Origin: Chitinophagaceae bacterium
Lineage (GTDB): Bacteria; Bacteroidota; Bacteroidia; Chitinophagales; Chitinophagaceae
Direction: 5' to 3'
NCBI GenBank assembly: GCA_004173235.1
Contig: SEAC01000007.1
Location: 37,538 to 101,537 of the forward strand
DNA: 64,000 nt
The notes under the pieces are model-generated. The model did not search any database, was not told the DNA's origin, and was given only the letters and a program-made list of their open reading frames with translations. The position numbers and the translations under genes were made by a program. Of this stretch, positions 19,143-27,731 are shown in pieces (the stretch's first letter is position 1; the number at the start of each line of letters is the position of its first letter).

Positions 19143-19283
19143 ATGAAAGACGTGATGAAGCGAATGAGTGCAGCGAACGAGTCCCACGAGGGCTTTCACC
19201 TGGGAACGACCATTATGATGATCTTCCTTTTCCTGGCCTTCTGGGGCGTTAGTTTTTACATCCTTTTAAACAGCTACGCATAA
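19143..19283 (+). CDS. Small single-helix membrane protein
   Basis: 46 aa from the ATG at 19143: a charged N-terminus (MKDVMKRMSAANESHEGFHL) then one membrane helix (TTIMMIFLFLAFWGVSFYIL). In-frame upstream ATGs exist (for example 19056), so the protein could be longer. No family recognised. Confidence 0.45.
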   Translation: MKDVMKRMSAANESHEGFHLGTTIMMIFLFLAFWGVSFYILLNSYA

Positions 19284-19350
19284 AGTTGCTCCTGGAACCC
19301 CTACCTCTTTGAAGCTTTCGTGCGGGGAGCTTTTTATTTCGCAGGCACAC

Positions 19351-19358
19351 TACTTTTG
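19351..19358 (+). promoter_or_regulatory. -7 box (TACTTTTG), leaderless spacing
   Basis: TAnnTTTG match only 4 nt before the GNAT start codon, so transcription should begin at or next to the ATG. Confidence 0.6.
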
Positions 19359-19362
19359 CACT

Positions 19363-19890
19363 ATGCAATCCGCATCCGCGCCTGCGTTCCAGCCTGCAAC
19401 TTCACTCGACATTCCCGCGCTCATCCAGCTGCTCAACAGTGCCTATCGTGGCGATGCCGCACGCGCGGGTTGGACACACGAAGCCGACCTTATCGAAGGC
19501 GAGCAACGCACGGACGCTAACGAGCTCCGGGATAAAATGGAACAGGGGACCATTCTTTGTACATTCAACACCGACCGCGAGATCGTCGCCTGCGTATACC
19601 TCGAAGCACAAGGCCCGGACCTTTACCTCGGTATGCTTTCCGTGCGGCCCCATTTGCAGGGCACAGGCCTGGGCAAGCAGCTGCTGCGCGCGGCCGAAGA
19701 GCACGCACGCAGCCTGGGATGCAATGCCATCGTAATGACGGTCATCTCGGTGCGTACCGAATTGCTGCAGTGGTACCTGCGTCACGGCTACGTGGAGACC
19801 GGCGCCGAAGAACCCTTCCCCGACGACCCAAGGTTTGGAAAACCGCGCCAACAGTTGTTTTTCAAATGGCTTCGGAAGGAAGTTAAGTAG
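19363..19890 (+). CDS. GNAT family N-acetyltransferase
   Basis: 175 aa. GNAT fold with acetyl-CoA-binding motif VRPHLQGTGLGKQLLRAAEEHAR (R/Q-x-x-G-x-G/A) around residue 93, preceded by the beta4 strand YLGMLSV. Start at 19363 is set by the adjacent promoter box and by the start of homologous sequence. Substrate unknown. Divergent to nothing; stands alone before hisIE. Confidence 0.88.
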   Translation: MQSASAPAFQPATSLDIPALIQLLNSAYRGDAARAGWTHEADLIEGEQRTDANELRDKMEQGTILCTFNTDREIVACVYLEAQGPDLYLGMLSVRPHLQGTGLGKQLLRAAEEHARSLGCNAIVMTVISVRTELLQWYLRHGYVETGAEEPFPDDPRFGKPRQQLFFKWLRKEVK

Positions 19891-20031
19891 GTCCGAAAGC
19901 GGAGAACCGCGAAGAAAAGAAGAGAATAAGTTTGCGCGAGGGACGATGTTTGAAATGCTTACGCGGAGCTGAACTTCGCGGTCCGCCTTCTTTTCTTCTT
20001 TCCTTTGCGGTGAAACCTTCTTTCGCATCAA

Positions 20032-20039
20032 TACCTTTG
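20032..20039 (+). promoter_or_regulatory. -7 box (TACCTTTG) of hisIE, leaderless spacing
   Basis: TAnnTTTG match with exactly 4 nt to the hisIE ATG, as at the GNAT gene and purK. Confidence 0.65.
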
Positions 20040-20043
20040 CCGG

Positions 20044-20658
20044 ATGAACACGGCGCTCGAAGATCTGGATTTCTCCAAGTATGCCGACGGGCTCATCCCG
20101 GCGGTGTTGCAGGACTACAACACGCAAAAAGTGTTGATGCTCGGCTTTATGAACGAAGAAGCGCTGCACGAAACCGAGCGGAGTGGGCTCGTCACTTTCT
20201 GGAGCCGCTCCAAAAAGCGTTTATGGACAAAGGGCGAGGAAAGTGGCAATCACCTGCAACTCAGGCAACTCCTTGTGGATTGCGATCGTGATACGCTCCT
20301 CGTAAAGGCCATCCCGAGCGGGCCGGTGTGCCACACGGGTGCAGACACGTGCTGGACGGAGAAGAACAGCCGCGAGGATTTTCTTTATTACCTGGAGCAC
20401 ATCATTCAATTGCGCCGCAAAGGCACCGATGAAAGCTCGTATGTACGGAAGCTATTCGCCAAAGGCATCAACAAAATTGCGCAGAAGGTGGGCGAAGAAG
20501 CCGTGGAGCTGGTGATTGAGTCGAAGGACGTTAACAGGGAGTTATTTTTGGGCGAGGCTGCAGACCTTCTTTTCCATTATCTCATCCTAATACAAGCAAA
20601 GGATTGTACCTTGGCAGACGTTGTCGACGTCCTCCAGAAACGACACCAACCTAAATGA
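20044..20658 (+). CDS. hisIE: Bifunctional phosphoribosyl-AMP cyclohydrolase / phosphoribosyl-ATP pyrophosphatase
   Basis: 204 aa. N-terminal HisI domain: MLGFMNEEAL, FWSRSKKRLWTKGEESGN, DTLLVKAIPSGPVCHTGADTCW with the metal-binding Cys residues. C-terminal HisE domain: KGINKIAQKVGEEAVELVIES and LLFHYLILI. Catalyses steps 2 and 3 of histidine synthesis. It is separated from hisHAF, which are on the opposite strand about 4 kb away. Its stop overlaps the tlpA-like gene start by 4 nt (ATGA). Confidence 0.96.
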   Translation: MNTALEDLDFSKYADGLIPAVLQDYNTQKVLMLGFMNEEALHETERSGLVTFWSRSKKRLWTKGEESGNHLQLRQLLVDCDRDTLLVKAIPSGPVCHTGADTCWTEKNSREDFLYYLEHIIQLRRKGTDESSYVRKLFAKGINKIAQKVGEEAVELVIESKDVNRELFLGEAADLLFHYLILIQAKDCTLADVVDVLQKRHQPK

Positions 20659-21806
20659 AAATGAAACGCTTACTCACTGTTTTGTTGCTTCTGCCGGTGG
20701 CTGCATTTGCCCAGAATGGATTTCGCATCAGCGGCAACATCGAAGGACTTAAAGACAGTACCGAGATACGCCTCAGCGCGCAAAACAACGCCCCTATCGC
20801 AACCGCGATGAGCAAGGGTGGAAAGTTCGAACTCTCGGGACAGGTTGCCGAGCCACAGCTGGCTACGCTCACTATAGGCGCCAACAACCCGGTTTACCTC
20901 TATATCGAAAATGCGGCGATGACGCTCAGCACACCACCCGCCCCCCCGGCTGCCCCGGCAAAGGCTCCGGTTAAAGGTGGAAAGCCCGCGCCGAAGCCTG
21001 CAACGAAGTCGGATGTGACGCAGCTGCGCGTGGACGGCTCGCAGGCGCAGGTGGATTTCATCCAATTCCAAACGGCCTTTATGCCGCAGTTCGCACTCGT
21101 CAATCAATTGGTGAACAAAGCCAACGGCGCTGCCGATCCCAACGAGCGCGATCGCACGGTGCGCGCGTTTGATTCGGTCAAGCGCATTATCGATGCCCTC
21201 GTAGATCAGTACATCACGGCCAAGCCTGCCTCGTACGTATCGCCTTTCGTGCTCGGCAACACGGCGCAGCTTCTCGACAACCCGGTGGTGCTGAACGAAC
21301 GGTTTCGCCGCCTCGATTCCAACATCCAGCATTCGTCTATCGGGCAAAGCCTGGCAGCCTATATCACGCAAAACCTGATCGGCTCTATCGGTTCCGAAGC
21401 ATCGGATTTCACCCAGGCCGACACCACGGGCAAGCCGGTTTCGCTCTCCTCTTTCCGCGGCAAATATGTGTTGCTGGATTTTTGGGCTTCCTGGTGCCGC
21501 CCTTGCCGCGCCGAGAACCCCAACGTGGTGCGCGCCTTCCAGAAATTCCGCAATAAGAACTTCACCATCCTCGGCGTTTCGCTCGACCAGAGCAAAGATG
21601 CCTGGATCAATGCGATCCATGTAGATAAGCTCACCTGGATGCATGTAAGCGACCTTCAGCAATGGAACAATGCCGTGGCGAAGATGTATGGCGTGCAGGG
21701 CATCCCGCAAAACTTCCTCATCGACCCCAACGGCCGCATCGTGGGTAAGAACCTGCGAGGCGAAGAACTGGAGCGGAAGCTATGCGAACTGCTGGGCTGC
21801 AACTGA
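20655..21806 (+). CDS. TlpA-like thiol-disulfide oxidoreductase with DUF4369-type N-domain
   Basis: 383 aa. Signal peptide (MKMKRLLTVLLLLPVAAFAQ), an N-terminal beta domain of the DUF4369 kind (FRISGNIEGLKDSTEIRL), an odd Pro/Ala/Lys linker around residue 95-115 (PAPPAAPAKAPVKGGKPAPK), a helical stretch and a C-terminal thioredoxin domain with WCRPC and a cis-Pro loop (VQGIPQNFLI). Periplasmic disulfide reductase type. Overlaps hisIE by 4 nt and so is translationally coupled to it, an unexpected partner. A terminator follows. Confidence 0.9.
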   Translation: MKMKRLLTVLLLLPVAAFAQNGFRISGNIEGLKDSTEIRLSAQNNAPIATAMSKGGKFELSGQVAEPQLATLTIGANNPVYLYIENAAMTLSTPPAPPAAPAKAPVKGGKPAPKPATKSDVTQLRVDGSQAQVDFIQFQTAFMPQFALVNQLVNKANGAADPNERDRTVRAFDSVKRIIDALVDQYITAKPASYVSPFVLGNTAQLLDNPVVLNERFRRLDSNIQHSSIGQSLAAYITQNLIGSIGSEASDFTQADTTGKPVSLSSFRGKYVLLDFWASWCRPCRAENPNVVRAFQKFRNKNFTILGVSLDQSKDAWINAIHVDKLTWMHVSDLQQWNNAVAKMYGVQGIPQNFLIDPNGRIVGKNLRGEELERKLCELLGCN

Positions 21807-21833
21807 TTTCTCAAAACTTAGTGCATGATACTG

Positions 21834-21861
21834 AGCGGCGCCTTGAGGGGCCGCTTTTTGT
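21834..21861 (+). terminator. Intrinsic terminator after hisIE-tlpA
   Basis: AGCGGCGCC-TTGA-GGGGCCGCT hairpin followed by TTTTTG. Confidence 0.8.
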
Positions 21862-21958
21862 TTTCCGTAAGAACGCACCGATGTTTACCGGGCGTTATGG
21901 CCCCAAAAGCGGGCGCCGGCGATGGTATATTATTTGTGCCCTTTCGGAAAACAAGATT

Positions 21959-22999
21959 ATGAACAGAACGGCCATTCAAAACCGCGTCGTCACGGCTACG
22001 GCGGAGCACGAAATCGGTAAAAACCAGTACGTGGTGGCGCCGGGCGTGTGGCGCGTGAAAGATACGTTTGTCAACTGCTTTATCCTGCAAAACACCGGCG
22101 GAACCAACAACTGGATCCTGGTGGACGCGGGCCTGAAGTCGTCGGCAGAAAAGATCCGCTCGCTTGCCGAAAACGTAATGGGGAGCCGCAACAGCCGCCC
22201 TTCGGCTATTGTGCTTACCCACGGCCACTTCGACCATGTGGGCTCTGTGCTCGAGCTGGCCCGCGAATGGGGCGTTCCCGTCTATTGCCATAAACTCGAA
22301 GCGCCCTACCTCACCGGGCGTTCAAAATATCCTCCTGCCGATCCCAGCGTTGGCGGTGGACTGATGGCCTACCTCTCGTTTGCGTACCCGCGCGGGCCGG
22401 TCAATATACAGGACCACCTTCAAATGCTGAACGAGGACGGCTCCATCCCGGGCATGCCCGAATGGCGCTGGCTGCATACGCCCGGCCACGCACCGGGGCA
22501 CATCAGCCTCTACCGCGAGCACGATGGTGTGCTCGTTGCCGGTGATGCCGTGACGACGACGAATCAGAACTCCGCGCTTTCGGTGATGACACAAAAGAAG
22601 GAACTGCAGGGACCGCCACGTTATTTCACCATCGACTGGGGGGCATCAGCCCGCTCGGTTCGCTTGCTGGCGCAATTGCAGCCGCAGGTGATCGCTACAG
22701 GGCACGGCCCGAGCATGTATGGGGCCGAAGCACGCAAAGCGCTTAATAAACTTACCCGTCAGTTCTGGGACCTCGCAATGCCCGAAGATGGCCGCTATGT
22801 GCACGAGCCCGCACTGACCAACGAATCGGGTGTGACCTATGTGCCGCCTGCAAGACCCAACTACACGTTGCTCGCTATAGCGGGTGTAACGGTAGCAACG
22901 GTGACGCTGGGCATCCTGTACCTGCGGCAGCAAAAGAAGAAAAAACAATGGCAGGAATATCTCAATGACCAACTGGATCGCTGGAACGCAGGTTCCTGA
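21959..22999 (+). CDS. MBL-fold hydrolase with C-terminal membrane anchor
   Basis: 346 aa from the ATG at 21959 (MNRTAIQNRVV); earlier in-frame codons lie in the terminator region. Metallo-beta-lactamase motifs: THGHFDHVG, HTPGHAPGHIS, AGDAV and a final ATGHGPSMYG. After residue ~300 a single membrane helix (YTLLAIAGVTVATVTLGILYL) and a basic RQQKKKKQWQ tail, so it is anchored at the membrane. Substrate unknown. Confidence 0.87.
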   Translation: MNRTAIQNRVVTATAEHEIGKNQYVVAPGVWRVKDTFVNCFILQNTGGTNNWILVDAGLKSSAEKIRSLAENVMGSRNSRPSAIVLTHGHFDHVGSVLELAREWGVPVYCHKLEAPYLTGRSKYPPADPSVGGGLMAYLSFAYPRGPVNIQDHLQMLNEDGSIPGMPEWRWLHTPGHAPGHISLYREHDGVLVAGDAVTTTNQNSALSVMTQKKELQGPPRYFTIDWGASARSVRLLAQLQPQVIATGHGPSMYGAEARKALNKLTRQFWDLAMPEDGRYVHEPALTNESGVTYVPPARPNYTLLAIAGVTVATVTLGILYLRQQKKKKQWQEYLNDQLDRWNAGS

Positions 23000-23003
23000 G
23001 CTA

Positions 23004-23036
23004 TAAAAAGAAGGCAGCGACGCTGCCTTCTTTTTA
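23004..23036. terminator. Bidirectional terminator
   Basis: Perfect AAAAAGAAGGCAGC/GCTGCCTTCTTTTT stem with a GAC loop. It serves the MBL gene on + and pdxJ on -, and overlaps the pdxJ stop codon. Confidence 0.88.
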
Positions 23037-23750
23037 TTGTACCTGGCGGCGATACAATTGCACTGTGTTTTCGAGACCGAGGTACAACGCATCGGCGATC
23101 AGGGCGTGTCCGATACTCACCTCATCGAGCTGTGGCAGTGAATGCTTCAGGAATTGAAGGTTGGAGCGGTCGAGGTCGTGGCCGGCGTTGATGCCCAGGC
23201 CCAACTCCGTGGCACGGCGGGCAGCAGCCACGTAGGGTGCAACGGCAACTTCTCTGTTTTGCGCATAGCCGTGGGCGTAAGCTTCCGTATACAGTTCGAT
23301 TCGGTCGGTGCCCGTTTCCGCGGCGCCTTCCACCATTGCCACAATCGGGTCGACGAATATTGAAACCCGGATGCCTGCATTGCGGAACACGGAAATGATC
23401 TCGCGGAGGTAGTTGCGGTGCTGCACCGTGTCCCAACCGTGATCAGAAGTGAGCTGTCCCAAAACATCCGGAACGAGCGTAACCTGGTGCGGCTTTGTTT
23501 CGAGCACGAGGTCCACGAACTTCTGCTCGCGGCAATTACCCTCGATGTTGAACTCGGTGGTGATGATCGGCTTTATAGCGCGTACGTCGTCGTATCGTAT
23601 ATGGCGCTCATCGGGCCGTGGATGTACGGTAATGCCATCGGCGCCAAACGCCTGCACGTCGATCGCGGCCTTCACCACGTCGGGGTTATTTCCTCCGCGG
23701 CTGTTGCGCAGCGTTGCGATCTTGTTGATATTTACAGAAAGCCTGGTCAT
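23034..23750 (-). CDS. pdxJ: Pyridoxine 5'-phosphate synthase
   Basis: 238 aa, normal length. Condenses 1-deoxyxylulose 5-phosphate with 3-amino-2-oxopropyl phosphate in vitamin B6 synthesis. Family marks: LSVNINKIATLRNSRGGNNPD at the start, GADGITVHPRPDERHI, NIEGN, LVPDVLGQLTSDHGWD, ELYTEAYA, GINAGHDLDRSNL and the final EVSIGHALIADALYLGL. Last gene of the minus-strand biosynthetic block. Confidence 0.96.
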   Translation of the reverse strand: MTRLSVNINKIATLRNSRGGNNPDVVKAAIDVQAFGADGITVHPRPDERHIRYDDVRAIKPIITTEFNIEGNCREQKFVDLVLETKPHQVTLVPDVLGQLTSDHGWDTVQHRNYLREIISVFRNAGIRVSIFVDPIVAMVEGAAETGTDRIELYTEAYAHGYAQNREVAVAPYVAAARRATELGLGINAGHDLDRSNLQFLKHSLPQLDEVSIGHALIADALYLGLENTVQLYRRQVQ

Positions 23751-23793
23751 AGCTACTTCATTTTCGATATTCCTTGTTCGATATTCAATATTC

Positions 23794-24582
23794 TCAAAGT
23801 TCTTTCCACGTATGATCGGCGAGCAGTTGCACCGCCGCCACGCAGCTTTTGTAAGGCATGCCCTCGCCCCATTCTTTGGGTGAGATGAGCGAAATGATGT
23901 GCGACTCGTCCTGCTTTTCGTAGAGATAATAAACCTGTCCGATCTCCGGCTTGAAAGAGATTTTGGCGTTGTAGATCAGCATGGAAAGCTCCTTGCGCTT
24001 GTGGATCTCCTGGGCCTGCATCGCCAGCAGTTCGATCTGCTTGCGGATCTGGTCCAGCTGCATGTTCGTTTGCTCCTCCATTGCCGTCAGCGCCTTGTGG
24101 CGGATCACGCCTTCTTCAGTTGGCTTGATCAACGCTCCAGATACCGATGAGGAGTAAGGCAGCACGCTCATCTGCTTGTGATACACCTCTACGTTGGTAT
24201 ACGGCGTTCCATCGCTGTTGAAGCCCTGGATGGTTACGCGCAGGTAGCCGTTGGGCTGTATCTCGTGCACGATGTGCAGCAGCACCTGCCCTGCACGGTA
24301 AAAGTGCAGCTCGAAAGTGATGGAATCCTGGAACGTCACCTGCACTTCGTCGGCAAGGGCGCGGTCGGAGAAAGAATGCAGGTCGCCATCGCCGATGACG
24401 GTGTATTGCGATTGGAAGGCCTCGCTCTCCAGCGATACCCAGCTGTGGCTGATGTTCAGCTCGCGTTTGCCTTCCGGGCTTTCGATCTTATAGATGCCGC
24501 TCCGGGGCCGGCTGCCGGTTTCGTAAGTGCCCTTTTCGGGAAAGAGCTGCCAGCTGCCCAGGAAGTTGTAGGCTTGAACCAT
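23794..24582 (-). CDS. DUF2452 domain protein
   Basis: About 262 aa. The N-terminal half reads like a lipocalin-type beta domain (NFLGSWQLFPEKG; TYETGSRPRSGIYKI). The C-terminal half, from GALIKPTEEGVIRHKALTAM to FKPEIGQVYYLYEKQD, is DUF2452, with a helical MQLDQIRKQIELLAMQAQEI stretch. Function unknown; conserved in Bacteroidota. ATG chosen at 24582. A TATTTTTG box ends 3 nt before it (24586-24593), so it may have its own leaderless promoter at the edge of a word-repeat tract. Confidence 0.8.
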   Translation of the reverse strand: MVQAYNFLGSWQLFPEKGTYETGSRPRSGIYKIESPEGKRELNISHSWVSLESEAFQSQYTVIGDGDLHSFSDRALADEVQVTFQDSITFELHFYRAGQVLLHIVHEIQPNGYLRVTIQGFNSDGTPYTNVEVYHKQMSVLPYSSSVSGALIKPTEEGVIRHKALTAMEEQTNMQLDQIRKQIELLAMQAQEIHKRKELSMLIYNAKISFKPEIGQVYYLYEKQDESHIISLISPKEWGEGMPYKSCVAAVQLLADHTWKEL

Positions 24583-24585
24583 AAG

Positions 24586-24593
24586 CAAAAATA
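24586..24593 (-). promoter_or_regulatory. -7 box (TATTTTTG) of the DUF2452 gene
   Basis: Fits TAnnTTTG with 3 nt to the ATG at 24582; predicted leaderless start. Confidence 0.55.
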
Positions 24594-24645
24594 ATGGGGT
24601 AATGGGGTAATGTGCTAATGGGGTAATGGGGTGATGGGGTAATTA
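24592..24645. repeat. GGGGTAATG word repeat
   Basis: About five imperfect copies of (A)TGGGGTAATG with a variant GTGCTAATG between the DUF2452 gene and hisF. The same words occur at 18342-18362, 25421-25440 and, in complement, 37885-38022. Confidence 0.7.
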
Positions 24646-24655
24646 GAAAGCACCG

Positions 24656-25414
24656 TCAGCGCCGCATTGGAATGCCGCGATTGGCAAGAAAGTCTTTGAG
24701 GGTTGGAATTGCGATCTCTTTGAAATGAAAAACGCTGGCGGCGAGGGCCGCATCGGCATGTCCTTCCAGGAAAGCATCCGCGAAATGCGCCATGGTGCCG
24801 CCACCGCCCGATGCGATCACGGGTATGGGGAGCGTGTCGGAGAGCTCGCGCGTAATGTCGAGCGCGAAGCCGGCCTTGGTGCCGTCATGGTTCATCGAAG
24901 TAAGCAGGATCTCTCCGGCGCCGAGGTCGGCCGCCTTGCGCGCCCAGTCGGCGCAGCGGGTGTGGGTGCGCGTGCGCCCGCCATGGAGATATACGTACCA
25001 CTCGCCATCCGCTTCCTGCCTGGTGTCGATGGCCAGCACCACGCATTGCGAGCCGGCCATGCGCGCTACATCGGAAATCAGTTGCGGGTTGTCGTAGGCA
25101 GCAGTGTTGATGGACACTTTGTCGGCACCCGATTGAAGCAGCAGCGCCACATCTTCGGCGCTCCGGATGCCCCCTCCCACCGTAAAAGGAATATTGATCG
25201 CTTTCGCAACGCGCAGCACCAGCTCCGCAAGGGTCTTCCGTTTTTCTACGGTCGCCGTGATATCTAAAAACACCAGTTCGTCAGCGCCCTGCCGTGCATA
25301 TTCTGCGGCCAGTTCCACGGGGTCACCGGCATCGCGGAGGTTTACGAAATGGGTGCCCTTCACGGTGCGTCCGTCTTTGATGTCGAGGCAGGGGATGATG
25401 CGTTTTGCTAGCAT
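24656..25414 (-). CDS. hisF: Imidazole glycerol phosphate synthase, cyclase subunit
   Basis: 252 aa from the ATG at 25414 ([20 protein letters not shown]); the longer frame upstream overlaps hisA and is a shadow. TIM barrel with catalytic Asp in CLDIKDG and a second in [12 protein letters not shown]. Phosphate loops [10 protein letters not shown] and [11 protein letters not shown] (the usual form is GGAGT; here Gly replaces Ala). Works with HisH to make IGP and AICAR. 46 nt from hisA, with a GGGGTAAT repeat in the gap. Confidence 0.96.
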   Translation of the reverse strand: MLAKRIIPCLDIKDGRTVKGTHFVNLRDAGDPVELAAEYARQGADELVFLDITATVEKRKTLAELVLRVAKAINIPFTVGGGIRSAEDVALLLQSGADKVSINTAAYDNPQLISDVARMAGSQCVVLAIDTRQEADGEWYVYLHGGRTRTHTRCADWARKAADLGAGEILLTSMNHDGTKAGFALDITRELSDTLPIPVIASGGGGTMAHFADAFLEGHADAALAASVFHFKEIAIPTLKDFLANRGIPMRR

Positions 25415-25460
25415 TGAAGAATGGGGTAATGGGGTAATGCTGATGCGCACTTTTGAAGTG

Positions 25461-26177
25461 TCAGGAAAAGTGGGACAGGTCTTCGAGACGGATGCGCCCT
25501 TCGTAGATGGCTTTGCCGATGATCGCACCTTTGCAGCCGGCCTCGTTGAGGCGATGCAGGTCGTCGAGCGAAGAAACGCCGCCCGAGGCAACGAAGTGCA
25601 GGTCCGGAAATTTTGCAACGATGTTCTGGTACAGCTCCGTGGCCGGTCCCTGCAGCGCGCCGTCTTTCGACACATCGGTGCAGAACACCTGTCGCACGCC
25701 GCGTTCGGCATACTGTTGCAGGAAGTCGTACACCCAGATATCGGTCGCTTCCTGCCAGCCGCTCACGGTGATCTTTTCATTGCGCACATCGGCGCCGAGG
25801 AAAAACGTTTCGGGTCCAAAGCGCTCGAGCCACGTCAGAAACAGCGCCTCGTCCTTCACGGCAATGCTGCCAACGGTTGCCAGCTGTGCGCCGCTCTCCA
25901 GCACGATCCGCACATCGTTCTCGCTCTTGATGCCGCCCCCGAAATCGATCCGAAGCTTCGTTTTCCCGGCGATCGTTTCCAGCACTTTCCAGTTGCGCAC
26001 GGCACCGGCCTTCGCCCCATCCAGGTCCACCAGGTGCAGGCGCATTAGACCAGCGTCTTCAAACCGGCGTGCCACTTCGAGCGGGTACTCGTTGTACACC
26101 GTTTTCTGGCCGTAGTCGCCGTGCGTCAGGCGCACGCACTTTCCGTCGATGACATCAATAGCAGGAATGAGGTCCAT
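25461..26177 (-). CDS. hisA: ProFAR isomerase
   Basis: 238 aa. 1-(5-phosphoribosyl)-5-[(phosphoribosylamino)methylideneamino]imidazole-4-carboxamide isomerase, step 4 of histidine synthesis. [19 protein letters not shown] carries the first catalytic Asp; [14 protein letters not shown] the second. Phosphate sites [11 protein letters not shown] and [11 protein letters not shown]. Start overlaps the hisH stop by one base (TGATG). Confidence 0.96.
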   Translation of the reverse strand: MDLIPAIDVIDGKCVRLTHGDYGQKTVYNEYPLEVARRFEDAGLMRLHLVDLDGAKAGAVRNWKVLETIAGKTKLRIDFGGGIKSENDVRIVLESGAQLATVGSIAVKDEALFLTWLERFGPETFFLGADVRNEKITVSGWQEATDIWVYDFLQQYAERGVRQVFCTDVSKDGALQGPATELYQNIVAKFPDLHFVASGGVSSLDDLHRLNEAGCKGAIIGKAIYEGRIRLEDLSHFS

Positions 26178-26767
26178 CAGATTGCTAAAAAGTTTTGAAG
26201 GATGCGGTCGCCGGTTTCAGCGCTCTTCTCGCTGTGAAACTGGACGCCGTAAAAATTATCCTTTTGGATAGCCGCAGCATAATCCACCAGGTAGTTGCAG
26301 CGCGCTATGGTATAAATACTGTCTTCCGCATAATAGCTATGAACGTTGTACACGTAACTTTCTTCTGCTACGCCTGCAAACAGCGGCGAGCACAGGTCGC
26401 GGATCGTGTTCCAGCCCACCTGCGGCACCTTCAGCCCGGCTCTCCCCGATGGAAATTTCTTCACGTCGATGGGTATGATGCCCAGTCCAGCCGTATCGTT
26501 CTCTTCCGAATGTCGGCACAGCAGCTGCATTCCTACGCAGATCCCCAACACAGGCTGCCGAAGTGTGGCCAGCACGGCATCCAGCCCGCTTGCGCGCAGG
26601 CTTTCCATGGCGGTGCTTGCCTCGCCTACTCCCGGAAAGATCACTTTATCGGCCGCGCGCAGCAATCCCGCGTCGTCGGTGACTATTGCCGGCGCACCCA
26701 GGCGCTCCAGTGCGTTCAGCACCGACTGAATGTTTCCCGCGTTGTATTTTATTATTGCTAGATTCAT
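26177..26767 (-). CDS. hisH: Imidazole glycerol phosphate synthase, glutaminase subunit
   Basis: 196 aa. Class I amidotransferase: nucleophile Cys in LGICVGMQLL, oxyanion PGVGE, and the His-Glu pair in GVQFHSEKSAETG. Supplies ammonia to HisF. 15 nt downstream of trpA, so the his genes continue the trp operon. A TAATTTTG box at 26778-26785, inside the trpA end, could be an internal promoter 10 nt before the start. Confidence 0.96.
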   Translation of the reverse strand: MNLAIIKYNAGNIQSVLNALERLGAPAIVTDDAGLLRAADKVIFPGVGEASTAMESLRASGLDAVLATLRQPVLGICVGMQLLCRHSEENDTAGLGIIPIDVKKFPSGRAGLKVPQVGWNTIRDLCSPLFAGVAEESYVYNVHSYYAEDSIYTIARCNYLVDYAAAIQKDNFYGVQFHSEKSAETGDRILQNFLAI

Positions 26768-26782
26768 GACAGGGTTACAAAA

Positions 26783-27565
26783 TTATCGCTTCTCCTCTCG
26801 CAGTATTCCCGCCAGAAATGTTGCCGTTGCCTCCTGAATTAATTCGGGTTCATACAGGGCGCGGATGTAAGCACTGCCAATGATGGCGCCCCGTGCATGC
26901 CTGCAGGCTGCGTCGAAGGTGGCTTTGTCGTGAATGCCGAAGCCCACCAGCACGGGATTCCTGAGTCGTAGTTCTTCCAGCCGCGCGAGGTATTCTTCTA
27001 CGGGAGAAAAATCTTTTGCAGAGCCCGTTACCGACGAGGACGACACCGCATATAGAAACCCGCTGCTTGCCGCATCAAGGTCCCGAACGCGCGCCTCCGA
27101 TGTTTCGGGCGTAACGAGGAAGATGAAGTCGAGACCGTGGCGTTCAACAATTGCCTTGTATTCCCGCTCATATGCGTGCAGTGGAATGTCGGGGATGATG
27201 AGTCCGTCTACCCCGCACGCTCTTGCTTTGGCGCAAAAAGCCTCGAATCCGTATTGCAGCAACGGGTTGAGGTATCCCATCAGCACAACAGGCACATCCA
27301 GCGCAGGGCGCAGCGATGCAAGCTGTTCAAACAATTTGCCGATGCTCATCCCGTTGCGCAGCGCGCGTGCTCCGCTGGCCTGTATCACCGGCCCATCCGC
27401 AAGCGGGTCGCTGTAGGGCATACCAAGCTCGATGATGTCGGCGCCACCGGCCGCCAGTGCATGCATCACGGGAAGCGTGCTTTCCAGCTCGGGATAACCA
27501 GCCGTGCAATACACGTTCAGCACGCGTTCTTTTTTTCGTTGAAAGAGTTCGGAAAGGCGGGTCAT
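26783..27565 (-). CDS. trpA: Tryptophan synthase alpha subunit
   Basis: 260 aa. TIM barrel cleaving indole-3-glycerol phosphate. Catalytic Glu in IIELGMPYSDPLADGP, catalytic Asp in YCTAGYPE region and phosphate loop VGFGIHD. Indole is passed to TrpB. Separated from trpB by about 150 nt of word repeats, unusually long for this operon. Confidence 0.96.
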   Translation of the reverse strand: MTRLSELFQRKKERVLNVYCTAGYPELESTLPVMHALAAGGADIIELGMPYSDPLADGPVIQASGARALRNGMSIGKLFEQLASLRPALDVPVVLMGYLNPLLQYGFEAFCAKARACGVDGLIIPDIPLHAYEREYKAIVERHGLDFIFLVTPETSEARVRDLDAASSGFLYAVSSSSVTGSAKDFSPVEEYLARLEELRLRNPVLVGFGIHDKATFDAACRHARGAIIGSAYIRALYEPELIQEATATFLAGILREEKR

Positions 27566-27566
27566 G

Positions 27567-27731
27567 GAAAAGGTTGAGAAGGGTTTTGAGAGGTTATGAG
27601 AGGTTTTGAGAGGTTGTGGAGGTTGTGGGAGGGTTTTCTAAGTGATCACCGTCTTTCGCAATTCCGACATCCGACATCCGACATCAGGCATCCGACATCA
27701 GAAATCCGACATCAGAAATCCGACATCCGTT
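27567..27731. repeat. TTTTGAGAGGTTGTG and GACATCCGACATC word repeats within the trp operon
   Basis: First tract (27570-27640): GGTTTTGAGAGGTTATGAGAGG-type copies; its complement recurs at 40335-40440 before the RND gene. Second tract (27660-27730): five or so copies of TCCGACATC, as at 567-722. The second tract enters trpB and encodes its last residues and stop. Confidence 0.75.
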